Shown in pieces: positions 53,525 through 63,723 of a stretch of 64,000 nucleotides of DNA (positions within the stretch are counted from its first letter, which is position 1; every line of letters begins with the position of its first letter). Location of the stretch: positions 15,073,589 through 15,137,588 of the forward strand of contig CM020619.1 of NCBI GenBank assembly GCA_009829735.1, given 5' to 3'. Source of the stretch: Pyropia yezoensis (Eukaryota > Rhodophyta > Bangiophyceae > Bangiales > Bangiaceae). The position numbers and the translations under genes are program-made. The notes under the pieces are model-generated. The model was not told the DNA's origin. It did not search any database and saw nothing but the letters and a program-made list of their open reading frames with translations.

Positions 53525-56500
53525 ATGGCGCACGTTGGCGCGGCCGCGGTTGGCGTCGCGGGTTCGGACGAGCCGGCGGCGCCAGCACGCCCCCCCCCGC
53601 CGCCGGACGGCGGGGGCCACTCGGGGAGTGACAGCGACGGCATCTCGCCGGCGAGGTCGGGGGACGTGACGTCGCTGGCACCGCCGTCGCCGGCGGGGTC
53701 GTCGGCAAGCGCCTCCTCCTCCTCCTCCTCCTCCTCCTCTTCCCTGTCCGACGTACCCAACGGCGGCGCGGGGGGCAGCGGCTTTCGCCGCCTCGACAGC
53801 GATGACGGCTGGGACGCGGCGGGCGGCCGCCTGGGCCGATTCACCCGCGGTCTCGGGGGGGTGGGCGCGGCGGGCCGGCTGGGTACGGGCGTCGGTGCCC
53901 GCCGCGGGTGGGCCGTCGGCGGGGGCCTTGGTGGGGGCGGCGGCGGCCTGGGTGGCCGCCCGCCCCCCGCCGGTGCAGGCGGTGCGGCCGCCACTGCCGG
54001 TGCACGGGCGGGCAAGCTCGCCGAGGCGTCCAAGGCGCGCGTGCGGGACGCGCTGCTGGCGCATGACCCCGGCGGCTACAAGCGGGCGCTGGCGGATAAG
54101 CACGCGCTGGAGCACATATTTTCTGGCCTCGACTCGCTGGGCGTGGCGGTCCACGCCGCCCGCTCCGACGGCCGCGACGACGTGGCGTTTGTGCTTGATG
54201 ATGACCGCCGCAACGCGCGACGCGCGCTGGACGAGGCGCTCGCCATGCCAAACGAGGCGGCCGCCCTGGACCGCATCCGGGCGGTCGAGGCGGCCATCGA
54301 GGCAAGCCTGGAAGTCGCCGCCGCGTCGGCCGAGGAGGCGGCTGCCGCGCGGGCGGCCGCGCACGCGGCGCTGCCGCTGTGGAAGCGGGTGTGGGACCTG
54401 GACAAGGACGGGGTGGTGTCGCTCAAGGAGAAGCGCCACTGGGTGACGGGCATCCTCCTCCTTGTCACCGCCATTGGCTGTCTGGTGCTCATGGGGCTCC
54501 TCACGAAGTCCTATGTGGAAGATCACCACCACCCGTCGGTGGTGCTATCCGTCACGGAAAGGGCCGAGGTGGTCCTTCCGCCTTTTACGTTTTGCTTGCC
54601 GGGCCCTGCGTTTGCCACCATTGACCGGGTCGGCCCGGACGGTAGCCGGACTGGCCCGTACGCCGGCTTCCTCGGCAAGCCGCTCTTCATTCCTGAGTGG
54701 GTGCAGCTGCCCACCCCCATCGGCGGCGACCCCGTGCCACGCGACAATAAGCCGTTCGACCCAGTACCCGCCGGTGGTGAAGCAGAGCTTATCGAGCTCC
54801 CGAATCCCCTTCCCGGCTGTGCCAATGCCAACGCAAGCCTTTCCCCCTTTGACAACGACACGTGCTTTTCGTGCTATGAGATGTGGCGGCAGCACACTCT
54901 CTACGGAGGGGGGTCTGTCGAGGAAAACCTCAACAGCACTGTCGACTTGGCATTTCGCACGTATGCTCCCTATTCTGCGTGCCTCGCGAACGCAGAGGAC
55001 CTGCCAGATAATGTGATCACTGAGTTGCGGGCGGTCATTACCAGCAACTTTACGACGCTTGTATCCCGCGGCGTGCTCCGCGCGGCTGCTGGCAGTCCTG
55101 CCGTTGTTCCAGGTGACGGAATTACCCTCAGCCGTGAGCAGCTATGCAACGTGGTTTTCTTTTCAGGCGTCTTTTATCCCCTTCTCCGCGGCGGTGGCGC
55201 GGCCTATGTGCGCAGCGGGTCGGGGGGTGCAGGTAGCTGGACGCTCGCACCCGGCACGGGCCCCATCTTGCAAGGTCGTCACATTGGCGCAGGCCACGCG
55301 CTCGACCTCCACATCCTTCCCGCCGTGATCGGGGCCAACACCGCTGCCGCTGCGCGGCAGGCGACGCGGAACGAGGCGCGGTCCCATGCCTCCCTCCCTG
55401 GCTTTCCCGTTGGCGCCGCGCTACCCGGCGAGCTTACGCAGGTGCTGCTGACCAAGAGGATCTTCGGGAAGGACGTTCAGGGCCCAGGATCTCCACGGGA
55501 GCTGCGCTACGAAGCCCGTGTCGACGGCTACTCACGGGCGGTACCCCGGCCCGCCCCGGGCTTCCACGAGCTGATTGTCTCGATCGGCCTCGAGACGTTC
55601 CTCGTCGACGATTTTGAGCGGCAGCCCCATTATACGTTCGTGCAGTTCCTCGAGCAGGTACGCGCCGCAGCCTGATTTTTTTTCTTTGCCGCCACCGTTA
55701 CCTGTGAGCATTGTTGGTCACGTGCGCCGCGTTTTTGTTCGCCTGCAGGGATGCTCCTACTTGGATGCACATTGGCCCAGCTCTCTGTCCTAGAGATGGG
55801 CCTTGGCTGGATACTGACGTAGTGCTGCCGTGTCGTCCATGCCCTCATCCGCTCCTTTTATTGTGTTCGTACATGTGCTCTTGGCGCCGTCTCTTCTCCC
55901 CGCCCTCTGCACAGATTACTGGCTACACGGCCAATTTTTTCGTACGTGCCTCTATTGCCCGAGCTTGGTAGACGCTGCTGCGGACGTGTACTGTGGGGGT
56001 CTGTTCGGCGTTGGCATCCAGCGCATGGACCCTCGTGGCCGCTGGTTTGGAGTGGGGCAACCCCCATCGTGTGCCTCAGCTGCGCTCAATTGAGTGGCGA
56101 TGCCCAGATGGGGTGAGCCTGTTGCAGTACTAACGCACTTCCGGATTTGTATTGATGGTTCTCTGCCTTTTCCCCGAGCCACCTTGCGCCGCGATTGTTG
56201 CTTTTCCCCTCTCTTTTCTTCACTCGCACGACCCGCAGGACATCAGCGTCTTCACCCTCATCGTGGTCCCCATTCTCTTCGCTTTCCACAAGCGCGACAA
56301 GGCACGCACCGAGGCCCTGGCGGCGGCCGCTGCCGCCGACGCCGCCGACGCTCCCGACCCAAGCGCCGCCCTGGGCACCACCCCCGTTCTTACGCCCATG
56401 GCTCACATCACGCCGGGGTCGTCCAGCTTTTACCGCCGCCGTCGCTTGCCGTCAGAGGGAGCCGGTGGTGGCGTCCGTTTTGGCGTCGGCAGCGGTGGCG

Positions 56501-56706
56501 GTGGCGTGGTTGGGGGCGCAGAGGCGGCTAGTGGCTCATTGCAGGGCAGTGCGTCGGTTGCGTCGGAGCTGGCGGCTGCAAGGGGCGGCCGCAGTCTGGG
56601 TGGGTGGATCCTCCGATATGGTGCCGGGGGGGGGCGTCAGGGCGCACGACGGGGGGGGGGGCAGACCCGCCGGCAGGCCGACAGTAGCGATGAAGACGTG
56701 GTTTGA
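53525..56706 (+). CDS. Two-TM protein with EF-hand loop and large ectodomain, three exons with a 27-nt microexon
   Basis: Exons 53525-55657, 55915-55941 and 56239-56706 give 875 aa; both introns are phase 0 (donors GTACGC and GTACGT). The N-terminus is Ser/Gly-rich with a run of Ser. An Ala-rich helical region (about 160-285) leads to a canonical EF-hand loop DLDKDGVVSLKE. This sits just before TM1 (WVTGILLLVTAIGCLVLMGLL, about 310-330). A roughly 370-residue ectodomain has paired Cys (FCLPGP, GCANANASLS, CFSCYEMW) and N-glycosylation sequons (NAS, NDT, NST, NFT). TM2 is split by intron 2 (ITGYTANFF, then DISVFTLIVVPILFAF), followed by a cytosolic tail. Topology resembles trimeric two-TM channels (ENaC/ASIC, P2X), but I recognise no family signature. 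Function unknown; calcium-sensing is inferred. Confidence 0.72.
55915..55941 (+). other. 27-nt microexon
   Basis: Flanked by CTCTGCACAG and GTACGTGCC; encodes ITGYTANFF in phase 0. Splicing joins the ectodomain end to the TM2 helix. Confidence 0.75.
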
Positions 56707-57182
56707 AGGAGCGGCGGTGCGAGGGTGGGGGGCGGGGGACAGAGACATTGGGCTGGCCCTCGGTGGCATGCATTCCTCATGGGAGGTTGGCTCGGGAAGG
56801 AGCGATACATAGCGCCTGTGCGTCGCAGCGGAAAAGTGACTGCGCGTGGATAGCCAACGGTGAAGTCGTCCTTTCTGTTTGCTGTACGTAAGTAGTGTTT
56901 TTTTGCGTCATGAACGAAAAGAGGCGTGGCCACGAGCCACATTCTGCGGAGCATAAAGTTGAATAAGTAAATACATGGCTGTCTAGCCAGTCAGTTGCTT
57001 AGTCCAAACCTCTTGCCAAGGTCATCCATCCACTGTGCGTGACTGTCCCACGTTGAGGCGTGCCGCACACGCCCAAGTCGCGGCGCGGTGGGATCCAACC
57101 CACCGCGGCGGGTCCATCCTGCCCATCTCTTTGCTCGTCCATCTTTCTTGCCCTGCTACGGCCTTCTATCTTAACTGCCACC
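56707..57182. other. Intergenic, promoter side of the dynamin gene
   Basis: Tandem orientation of flanking genes. No gene or repeat recognised; several T-rich short runs near 56890. Confidence 0.4.
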
Positions 57183-59501
57183 ATGGAGCGCCTCATCCCC
57201 GTCATCAACCGGCTGCACGAGACGTTCGCACGGTGCGGCCTGAAGGCGGCGCCGGTGGACCTCCCCCAAATCACCGTCGTCGGTTCCCAGTCGTCGGGAA
57301 AGTCGTCGGTCCTGGAGGCGCTGGTCGGCTTTGACTTTCTCCCCCGTGGCTCGGGGATTGTGACGCGGTGCCCCATCGTCATTGAGATGATGCACGTCAA
57401 GGCGTCCGAGCCGATGCCCGAGTCGGTCCCCGGCGACGCGTACGTCATGTTCTTGTCGCGTCCTGGGGAGCTGTTTACCGACATGGAGGTGGTGCGCACT
57501 GAGATATCCGCGCAGATGGAGAAGGTGGCGGGTAGCAGCAAGGGCATTTCCCCGACCCCTGTCATCATGCGCGTCTTTTCTCGCCACGTGGTGGACCTGA
57601 CTCTCATTGACCTGCCTGGGCTAACCAAGGTGGCTGTGGGTGACCAGCCTGAGGACATTGAGAAGCTGGTGCGTGAGATGATTCTTGCCTTTATCAAGCG
57701 GCCCAACGCCATTGTTCTGGCCGTCCACCCCGCCAATACCGACCTGGCCACGTCTGACGCGCTACAGCTGGCCAAGCGGGTCGACCCGTCGGGGATGCGG
57801 ACTTTGGGCGTCATTACCAAGCTGGACCTCATGGACGACGGCACCGACGCGCGGGATATGCTAGCGGGTCGGATTGTGCCTCTTCACCACGGCTACGTGG
57901 GCGTCGTCAACCGCTCACAAGCAGATATCACCGCGTCTCGGACGATTGCGTCAGCGCGTGAGGCTGAGTCCTCCTTCTTTTCGTCCCACCCACTGTACGC
58001 ATCGTCGGCGTCCCGGATGGGAGCGGCGTACCTTGCTACCAAGCTGTCGGGCCTGCTCATGGAGCACATCCGGGCGTGTCTGCCGTCGCTTCGGTCGCAG
58101 CTCGATACGCTGCTAGTCGAGCAACGGGCGCGGCTGGACTTGCTGGGCCCCCCCCCGCCCAATAGCGAGGGCGAGGGTGCCGGTGCAGCGCTGCTACAGT
58201 TGCTGACGCGCTATGCCAATGAGTTTGGGGCCGCCTTGGACGGGCGGGCTGGCGGCGCAGCTGCCACGCGGGAACTGTTTGGCGGTGCTCGCTTGAACTA
58301 CATCTTCCACGACGTGTACGCAGCAGAGCTAGAATCCATGACCCCCTTTGAGACGCTCACCACGGAGGATATCCGGACGGCGATTCGCAACGCCACCGGC
58401 CACCGGACACCCCTGTTTGTGCCCGAGGGCGCTTTTGAGCTCCTCGTCAAGCGGCTGATCGTGCGCTTCTTGCCCCCTGCTTTGGCGTGCGTAGACTTGG
58501 TTTACCGTGACCTGGTCACCCTGGCCGATTCACTGCAGGGGGAGGAGCTCGCTCGCTTCCCCCGCCTCCGCCGTGCCGTGGGCGACGTGACTCGCGGGCT
58601 ATTGGCCGCCCACAAGGCACCCGCGGCACAGACGGTCAAAGACCTGCTGGCTATGGAGACCAGCTTCATCAACACGCGGCATCCCCACTTTGTGGGCGGC
58701 TCCGCCGCTATGGAACAGGTCCGTCGCAACCGGGAGGCTGCAGAGGAGGCCGAAGCCGAGGCGGCCGACGCTGCGGATGCTGCGGCCGCCGCGTCGTCGG
58801 GCGTGAATGGGCGGGCGGGGCGGGACTACCTTCCAGCCTCCTCGTTTGGGGCCGCTGCGTACGATGACCCCGCTCGCGGCGGGGGCCGCTCGTCCTCTCA
58901 GCGTCGGCCGGGCCGGCAGTTGCCCGACTCTCCCGACCGATGGGTCAATGGAGTGTTATTAGGCCATGAAGCGGCGCCTGATGGCCCCGCATCGTATTCC
59001 AATAACGGTGGGCGGGGCATTGCCGGGGTGTCCTCCCACCGACGGAACCGGGTGGCAGCGGCTGGCGCGCCACCCACCGGCGGCGCAACTGGCGGTGGTG
59101 GGCGGGCGGACAAGCGTAAGCAGACCCCACGTGTGACAGACTCAGACGTGATGCCATCACACCTGACGGTCCGTGGGGATGAGCCGCTTTCCGAACGGGA
59201 GCGCACCGAGATGGATCTTATCCGCCTCCTCCTGTCCTCCTACTTTGACCTCGTGCGGGTGCGGGTGGCAGACCTTGTGCCCAAGGCGGTCATGTGCTTT
59301 TTGGTGAACAAGGCCAAGAGCAGCCTGCAGAGCGAGCTCGTCACGAAACTGTACGCCCGTGAGCGCTTTGCCGAGTTGATGGCTGAGGACGAAGGTGCGT
59401 CCGCGGACAGGCGAAACACTGCGGTGTTGGTCGAGGCCGCTGAGGCCGCGGTCGCCATTGTGAATGAGGTCAGGGACCTGGGCACCGACGCCTTGGCTTG
59501 A
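57183..59501 (+). CDS. Dynamin-family GTPase (Dnm1/Drp1/Vps1 class)
   Basis: 772 aa with no intron. The GTPase domain (about 1-300) has P-loop GSQSSGKSS (34-42), switch I threonine in the GIVTRCP segment, DLPG (about 143) and TKLD (about 213). The dynamin middle/stalk follows (RLNYIFHDVYAAELESM, then EGAFELLVKRLI). A disordered Ala/Gly insert (about 520-660) sits where classical dynamins have a PH domain. The C-terminal GED is RTEMDLIRLLLSSYFDLVR to about 770. No PH or proline-rich tail, so it fits the fission dynamins acting on mitochondria, peroxisomes or plastids. Red-algal plastid division uses such a dynamin, but which paralogue this is cannot be told from sequence alone. Confidence 0.93.
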   Translation: MERLIPVINRLHETFARCGLKAAPVDLPQITVVGSQSSGKSSVLEALVGFDFLPRGSGIVTRCPIVIEMMHVKASEPMPESVPGDAYVMFLSRPGELFTDMEVVRTEISAQMEKVAGSSKGISPTPVIMRVFSRHVVDLTLIDLPGLTKVAVGDQPEDIEKLVREMILAFIKRPNAIVLAVHPANTDLATSDALQLAKRVDPSGMRTLGVITKLDLMDDGTDARDMLAGRIVPLHHGYVGVVNRSQADITASRTIASAREAESSFFSSHPLYASSASRMGAAYLATKLSGLLMEHIRACLPSLRSQLDTLLVEQRARLDLLGPPPPNSEGEGAGAALLQLLTRYANEFGAALDGRAGGAAATRELFGGARLNYIFHDVYAAELESMTPFETLTTEDIRTAIRNATGHRTPLFVPEGAFELLVKRLIVRFLPPALACVDLVYRDLVTLADSLQGEELARFPRLRRAVGDVTRGLLAAHKAPAAQTVKDLLAMETSFINTRHPHFVGGSAAMEQVRRNREAAEEAEAEAADAADAAAAASSGVNGRAGRDYLPASSFGAAAYDDPARGGGRSSSQRRPGRQLPDSPDRWVNGVLLGHEAAPDGPASYSNNGGRGIAGVSSHRRNRVAAAGAPPTGGATGGGGRADKRKQTPRVTDSDVMPSHLTVRGDEPLSERERTEMDLIRLLLSSYFDLVRVRVADLVPKAVMCFLVNKAKSSLQSELVTKLYARERFAELMAEDEGASADRRNTAVLVEAAEAAVAIVNEVRDLGTDALA

Positions 59502-59919
59502 GCACGGCGGTAGGTGACGTATACATAGAACGGTACATAGTCTTGTCACACTATCTGAGCGCATATGCCAGATGTGGCACACAATGGAGGCTTGCGTAGA
59601 TGGAGGCATGCGTCGGACATCGAGAGAGCACCCAAGAGGATCGATCACACGAGTGCACGATACACTGGACGCCGGAGACATGCGCACCACCGTGCAGGGA
59701 GCGCGTCTGGCAGTACATACGACATCACCCGCTCGGAGTCCGGCCGAGCCGTTGAAGTTTGGAATCACCTAAAGCCGTACATCTTTCTCCAACAGTCGTA
59801 GGAAAAACACAACAGCCCCACCCGCCCACACGAACCCTGGCAGCGCGTGCTTGATCCTCCCCCACCACGTTGCCGCTGCACCACCACCACAACACCTTCT
59901 CATGGCAACTGCAGCACGT
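59502..59919. other. Convergent intergenic region
   Basis: Between the stops of dynamin (+) and eS10 (-). Likely 3' UTRs. No gene supported. Confidence 0.45.
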
Positions 59920-60447
59920 TTAAAGCGCCTGTGGTGCGCCTGGCGCCGGGCGGTACGCATCCCGGCCGCCGTCGCGCGAACCGCCAAAGCCGCCAGCACC
60001 ACGACCGACGCCGCCGCTGGCGCCCTCGCGGAAGGACGGGCGGAACTCGCCGCCTGGCCCCATCTTCTTGTCGCCATAGCCGCCACCACCACCTCCCCGG
60101 CCACCGGCCCCCGGCGGCCCACCCGCACCTGGCGGGCCACCCATCCCACCCGGCGCACGGGTCGGCTTCTTCAGGGTAGCGGGGATGATCTCAGACGGCA
60201 GGTTCAGGTAGCCCCGCAGGTACTCAATGCCCTCGTCCGTCAGGAAGTAGTAATAGTAGCACCACGAGAACTGCTTCTTCACGTAGCCGCGCGACATAAG
60301 CGACTGCATCAGCTTGACCACGTGCAGGTTGGGCACATCCTTCAGGTCAATGTGCTTCTTGGCACCAAGATCCTCCTTGGCCACCATCACGCCATCCTTG
60401 AAGAGCTGGGAATACACAGCCAGGCGGTCCTTTTTCGGGACGAGCAT
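59920..60447 (-). CDS. RPS10: 40S ribosomal protein eS10
   Basis: 175 aa from the ATG at 60447 ([19 protein letters not shown]), matching the family start. Conserved blocks: [61 protein letters not shown]. The winged-helix domain is complete, and the C-terminal tail is Gly/Arg-rich as usual. A component of the 40S beak near the mRNA entry side. Single exon as read here. The divergent arrangement on the upstream side has no neighbouring gene. Confidence 0.95.
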   Translation of the reverse strand: MLVPKKDRLAVYSQLFKDGVMVAKEDLGAKKHIDLKDVPNLHVVKLMQSLMSRGYVKKQFSWCYYYYFLTDEGIEYLRGYLNLPSEIIPATLKKPTRAPGGMGGPPGAGGPPGAGGRGGGGGGYGDKKMGPGGEFRPSFREGASGGVGRGAGGFGGSRDGGRDAYRPAPGAPQAL

Positions 60448-60963
60448 GATGCCGACGGTCGCAGCGCGCGTGAGCCACGCGCGCTGTGGAGAAGGCGGGG
60501 GAAGACGGGGGAGCGACGTCAACACAGTCGCCGCGATGCAGAGGGTGTACCGGAGGCGGGGAAAATGGTGCCGTTGGCGACGACCACGGCCGGCGTCGAG
60601 TGGGGTCAGTCGATCGTCGGCGCGGCGATGGCGACCGAGCTGCACACTCGAACGCCATTGGTCAATAGGCCAATTGGCGTCAAGAACTCAATTGAGGTCA
60701 TTCGAAGATAGCAACCGGAAAACGCAAGGATCATACCGGATGAACTTTACAGAAAGAAGTAGCCCGAAGACAGAACAGCTGTCCCGGGGATTTTATTGGT
60801 ACGTAGAAGGGTGACGAACAGGTTAGGATTTTCATTAGTTCATGAAAACTGCTGTGTCTTGTTCTCTGTATGAATACTTTGACACCAACCTCCAGGCGTG
60901 ATGCTGGGGGATTGTCACCCCCCACCACCCCCCCTCCGAACGTCCGGTCCCCCAAGGGAACCT
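60448..60963. other. 5' flank of eS10, no gene
   Basis: Presumably the eS10 promoter. No supported gene. Confidence 0.4.
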
Positions 60964-61263
60964 TCAACCGTCCACCCCCTTCAGAAGCGCTGAATTGGAC
61001 ACGGCCCGCCTGTTGCAAGCCCCACAAGGGACGGCGGACAGCGCCTTGAGCGGGGTGGTGTAAATAGCGCGTCGCCGGCGGGCGAGCGCCAGGTCCACCG
61101 CCGCCTCCCCGCACGCCGTCTTGCCGCCGCTCGTCGGCGCCGCCACGAGCACCGACCGGCCGCGGGGCCCAACGCACGCGAGCTTTGATTTGGAGAGAAT
61201 ACATCTACGAGGGCTACGGTGTACAGCGTGTCCGACGAGAGCAGGACTGCCAAGAATAGCCAT
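60964..61263 (-). pseudogene. Truncated DExH (Ski2-like) helicase fragment
   Basis: About 60 recognisable residues: SVLVAAPTSGGKT (motif I) and AIYTTPLKALSAV (motif Ia) with the expected spacing. This is the signature of Ski2/HelY/Mtr4-type helicases. Nothing matching motif II or later follows, and the frame stops at 60964, so this is a fragment. It abuts the carnosine methyltransferase stop (61353). An isolated exon-sized piece of this kind could be a gene relic or sequence captured by a mobile element. Confidence 0.7.
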
Positions 61264-61352
61264 CGACTGGGCCTAACCAACAGCAGCCATGCCGAGAGCG
61301 TCCACAGCGAATAAACAGAATAAGCGGTCACGAACGGCCTGCAGCACCCACC

Positions 61353-63723
61353 CTACCGCACCTTGATGGCCACAAAGAACAGACAATCATAGAAGGTAGT
61401 GCTAAGGCTCTTAGCGTTGGCCCCGTACGTGCACCGGCGAGTCTCCTTACGGAGGATGCGGAAACCGGACAAGCAGATCACACGCAGCAGCTCCTCTTCC
61501 GTCAGCTCGACAGAGGGCTCAGTAAAGAGGTCCGCGTACTTGAAGTTGAGCGGGCTCAGCGACGTCCACACCCCACCGCCCTTGAGCACCGACGAGATGG
61601 TCCGCACCGACGCAACCACATTATGAGCGGTACCAAGAAAGAAGCTCGTCGCCACGCAATCCCACGAGCCCGCCTCAGCAGGGTCACAAAATACGTCCAG
61701 GAAGTCCCCCGCGCGCATGCTGAAGTCCGCCCCGGCGGGCAGGGCCCGCGGATCCACATCAGGCACCACAACCGGCCGCAGTTGCTCTGCTTCAGAGCGC
61801 ACATGGGAGACCTGGTGCGCGTATGGGTAGAGACCAACACCCCCACGGCGGGGCGCGTTGAGCACCCAGTTGGACGCGAGTAACGCAAACAGGTTGGACT
61901 CAGAGCCTTGCACAGCGAAGCCCGCCCGCGCCAGCTCCCACGCCAGGCGTCCATACGCCGCACCCGGAACCAGCACCCGAAACGCAGACCGCGGGTTCAC
62001 CGCATCACTGAGGAGGCCCGACCCCTCCGCCTCCAAAAACGCCTCCTCCACCGCCGCGAGCAATGGGGTGTAAACTGCCTCGCGCTCGGGGCGACCCTCC
62101 TCAGACCAGTCGCGGGTGAGAGCGGCCATAACGTCCACCATGGCGGAAAGGTCCTCGTCCAGCAGCCGCGCCGAGTCCACACCCTCCGCCGTCAACTGCT
62201 GGGCCTCCTCACTCACTAGAGCACCAGCCGCACCAGAGGGTGCGGACGCCACCGCAGACGACAGCGGGGAAAGACCCCCAATACCCTCGCCCAGTGACGC
62301 ACCTCCCGCTGCGCCAGGGCCCCTGCTGGCTTCAACCCCCCCGCCGCCGCCCCCCTCAGCATCCCCGCTGTCAGTATGGCCACCCTCCCCTCCGTTGACA
62401 ACCACCGTCGAGGCCGCGGAGCCTGGAGAGGTGGCTGAGCTCAGCGGCGAGCCTGACGCTCCCCCCACCTGCCCACTCGCCACACCACCCCCGTTGGCAA
62501 CGTCCTCGCCAGCCCCCGTACTGCCGCCGTTCCCCACGGTAGCCACCGCAGCCGCCAGGGACGCGGTGGACATGTGCAACATGGGCGCCACCGATGGATG
62601 AACGACCGCCTCAATTAGCGAGGCGTTGATCTCCACCGCCTCGGCCATGCGGCTGAGCTTGAGCGGGAACTGTCGCAGGAGCAGTCGGTCTGCGACGGGC
62701 AGTGCCTGATAGTACTGGGCCTTGCGGTCCAGCAAACGCAGGCCGTTGGAGCGGTACCTTTGAAAGGCGCCCGCCACCCGGTCCAGGCGGGCGCGGGATT
62801 CCGCCTCGGCCTCGGCGTACTCATCCGCCCCGCCGTCGCCATCGGCGCCAGCGGCGGCACCTGCATCTTTAGAGCCCCCCGACGGCGCAGGCGCGCCGCC
62901 CGTCACCCCTGGAGGCACACTCCCAGTACCAGTCGCTGCCGAGGTCGTTGCCAGAGCGTCCACGACGGGGGACGCCCCCGCCGCCGACGCAGACGACGCC
63001 ACCGCCGCACTCGTGGCCGATGCAGCCAAGGCAGCCGTGGACGCCGGCCCGCGAGATGCGCCCACGACCGCGTCCGTCATGGATGTGACGGGGGCCTGGT
63101 CGGACGCACGTGTGACGGCCTCCGCCGGTGGAGGGTCGGCCGCAGCAGGGGATGCTTCCTCGCCCGCGGTAGCCGCAGCCTTCTCGGAGGCAGGCGGCAG
63201 CGTCGCCAGCTGCAGGTCGGCCGATGTAGACGAGGGGTTGTTCGACAAGCGCAGGTCCTGCGCCGGAAAAAGTACCACCACCAAAGACCCGCACAGCCGC
63301 GTCAATGTAACAACGTGGAGCATATGCGAGGCAAGAGCAACATCTGAAGAGTAACAGACATGACGCGTCAGTTACTGTTCAGGCACCCTTCGTGAACTCC
63401 CCAGGACCCGCGCTCCCATTGCCTTAAAGATAGAGAGCTTGGCAGCCCTGGGCGATGGAACCAACAGGCCTGCACCCCAAAAGACAGTCGCATCTCCCCC
63501 GCTCCCCCCCCTCCCCCCGTCACGTGGCACGCTCCTGTGGAACCCCACGCCCGTCGCAGCTCCGCGTCATCCAACAACGGCGCGACGCCCACGACGCGGC
63601 ACGCGCGGAATATCTCGTCATGCGCCAACGTACCGCGAGGAGGGAGCCAGGCTCCTGGCTGGGCAGCGGCGCTACGGGCGCCTCCGCGGCTTCCGGGGCG
63701 GCCGAGCGGAAGAGGAAGGACAT
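61353..63723 (-). CDS. CARNMT1: Carnosine N-methyltransferase-like protein (N2227 family), two exons
   Basis: Exons 63723-63634 and 63257-61353, 664 aa. Exon 1 encodes exactly 30 residues (MSFLFRSAAPEAAEAP...); the intron 63258-63633 has donor GTACGT and acceptor GGCGCAG, phase 0. After an Ala/Ser-rich linker, the N-terminal family helix region begins at about residue 190 (FQRYRSNGLRLLDRKAQYY, then LPLKLSRMAEAVEIN-like). The methyltransferase core has VLVPGAAYGRLAWELARAGF, NLFALLASNWVLN, LYPYAHQVSH, DFLDVF and FFLGTAHNVVASVRTI. The family makes anserine-type N-methylhistidine from carnosine or a related substrate in cytosol/nucleus. The catalytic-region wording departs from animal CARNMT1 (FFLGTAHN instead of FF(I/L)DTAHN; SPLNFKY instead of GPLLYHF). 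Substrate may therefore differ. Confidence 0.85.
63258..63633 (-). other. Inferred intron of the carnosine methyltransferase-like gene, 376 nt
   Basis: Donor GTACGTTGG after a Leu-Leu-Ala end of exon 1, acceptor TTTTTCCGGCGCAG. Phase 0. The alternative start at 63323 without this intron would give an unusual hydrophobic N-terminus and is less convincing. Confidence 0.65.
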
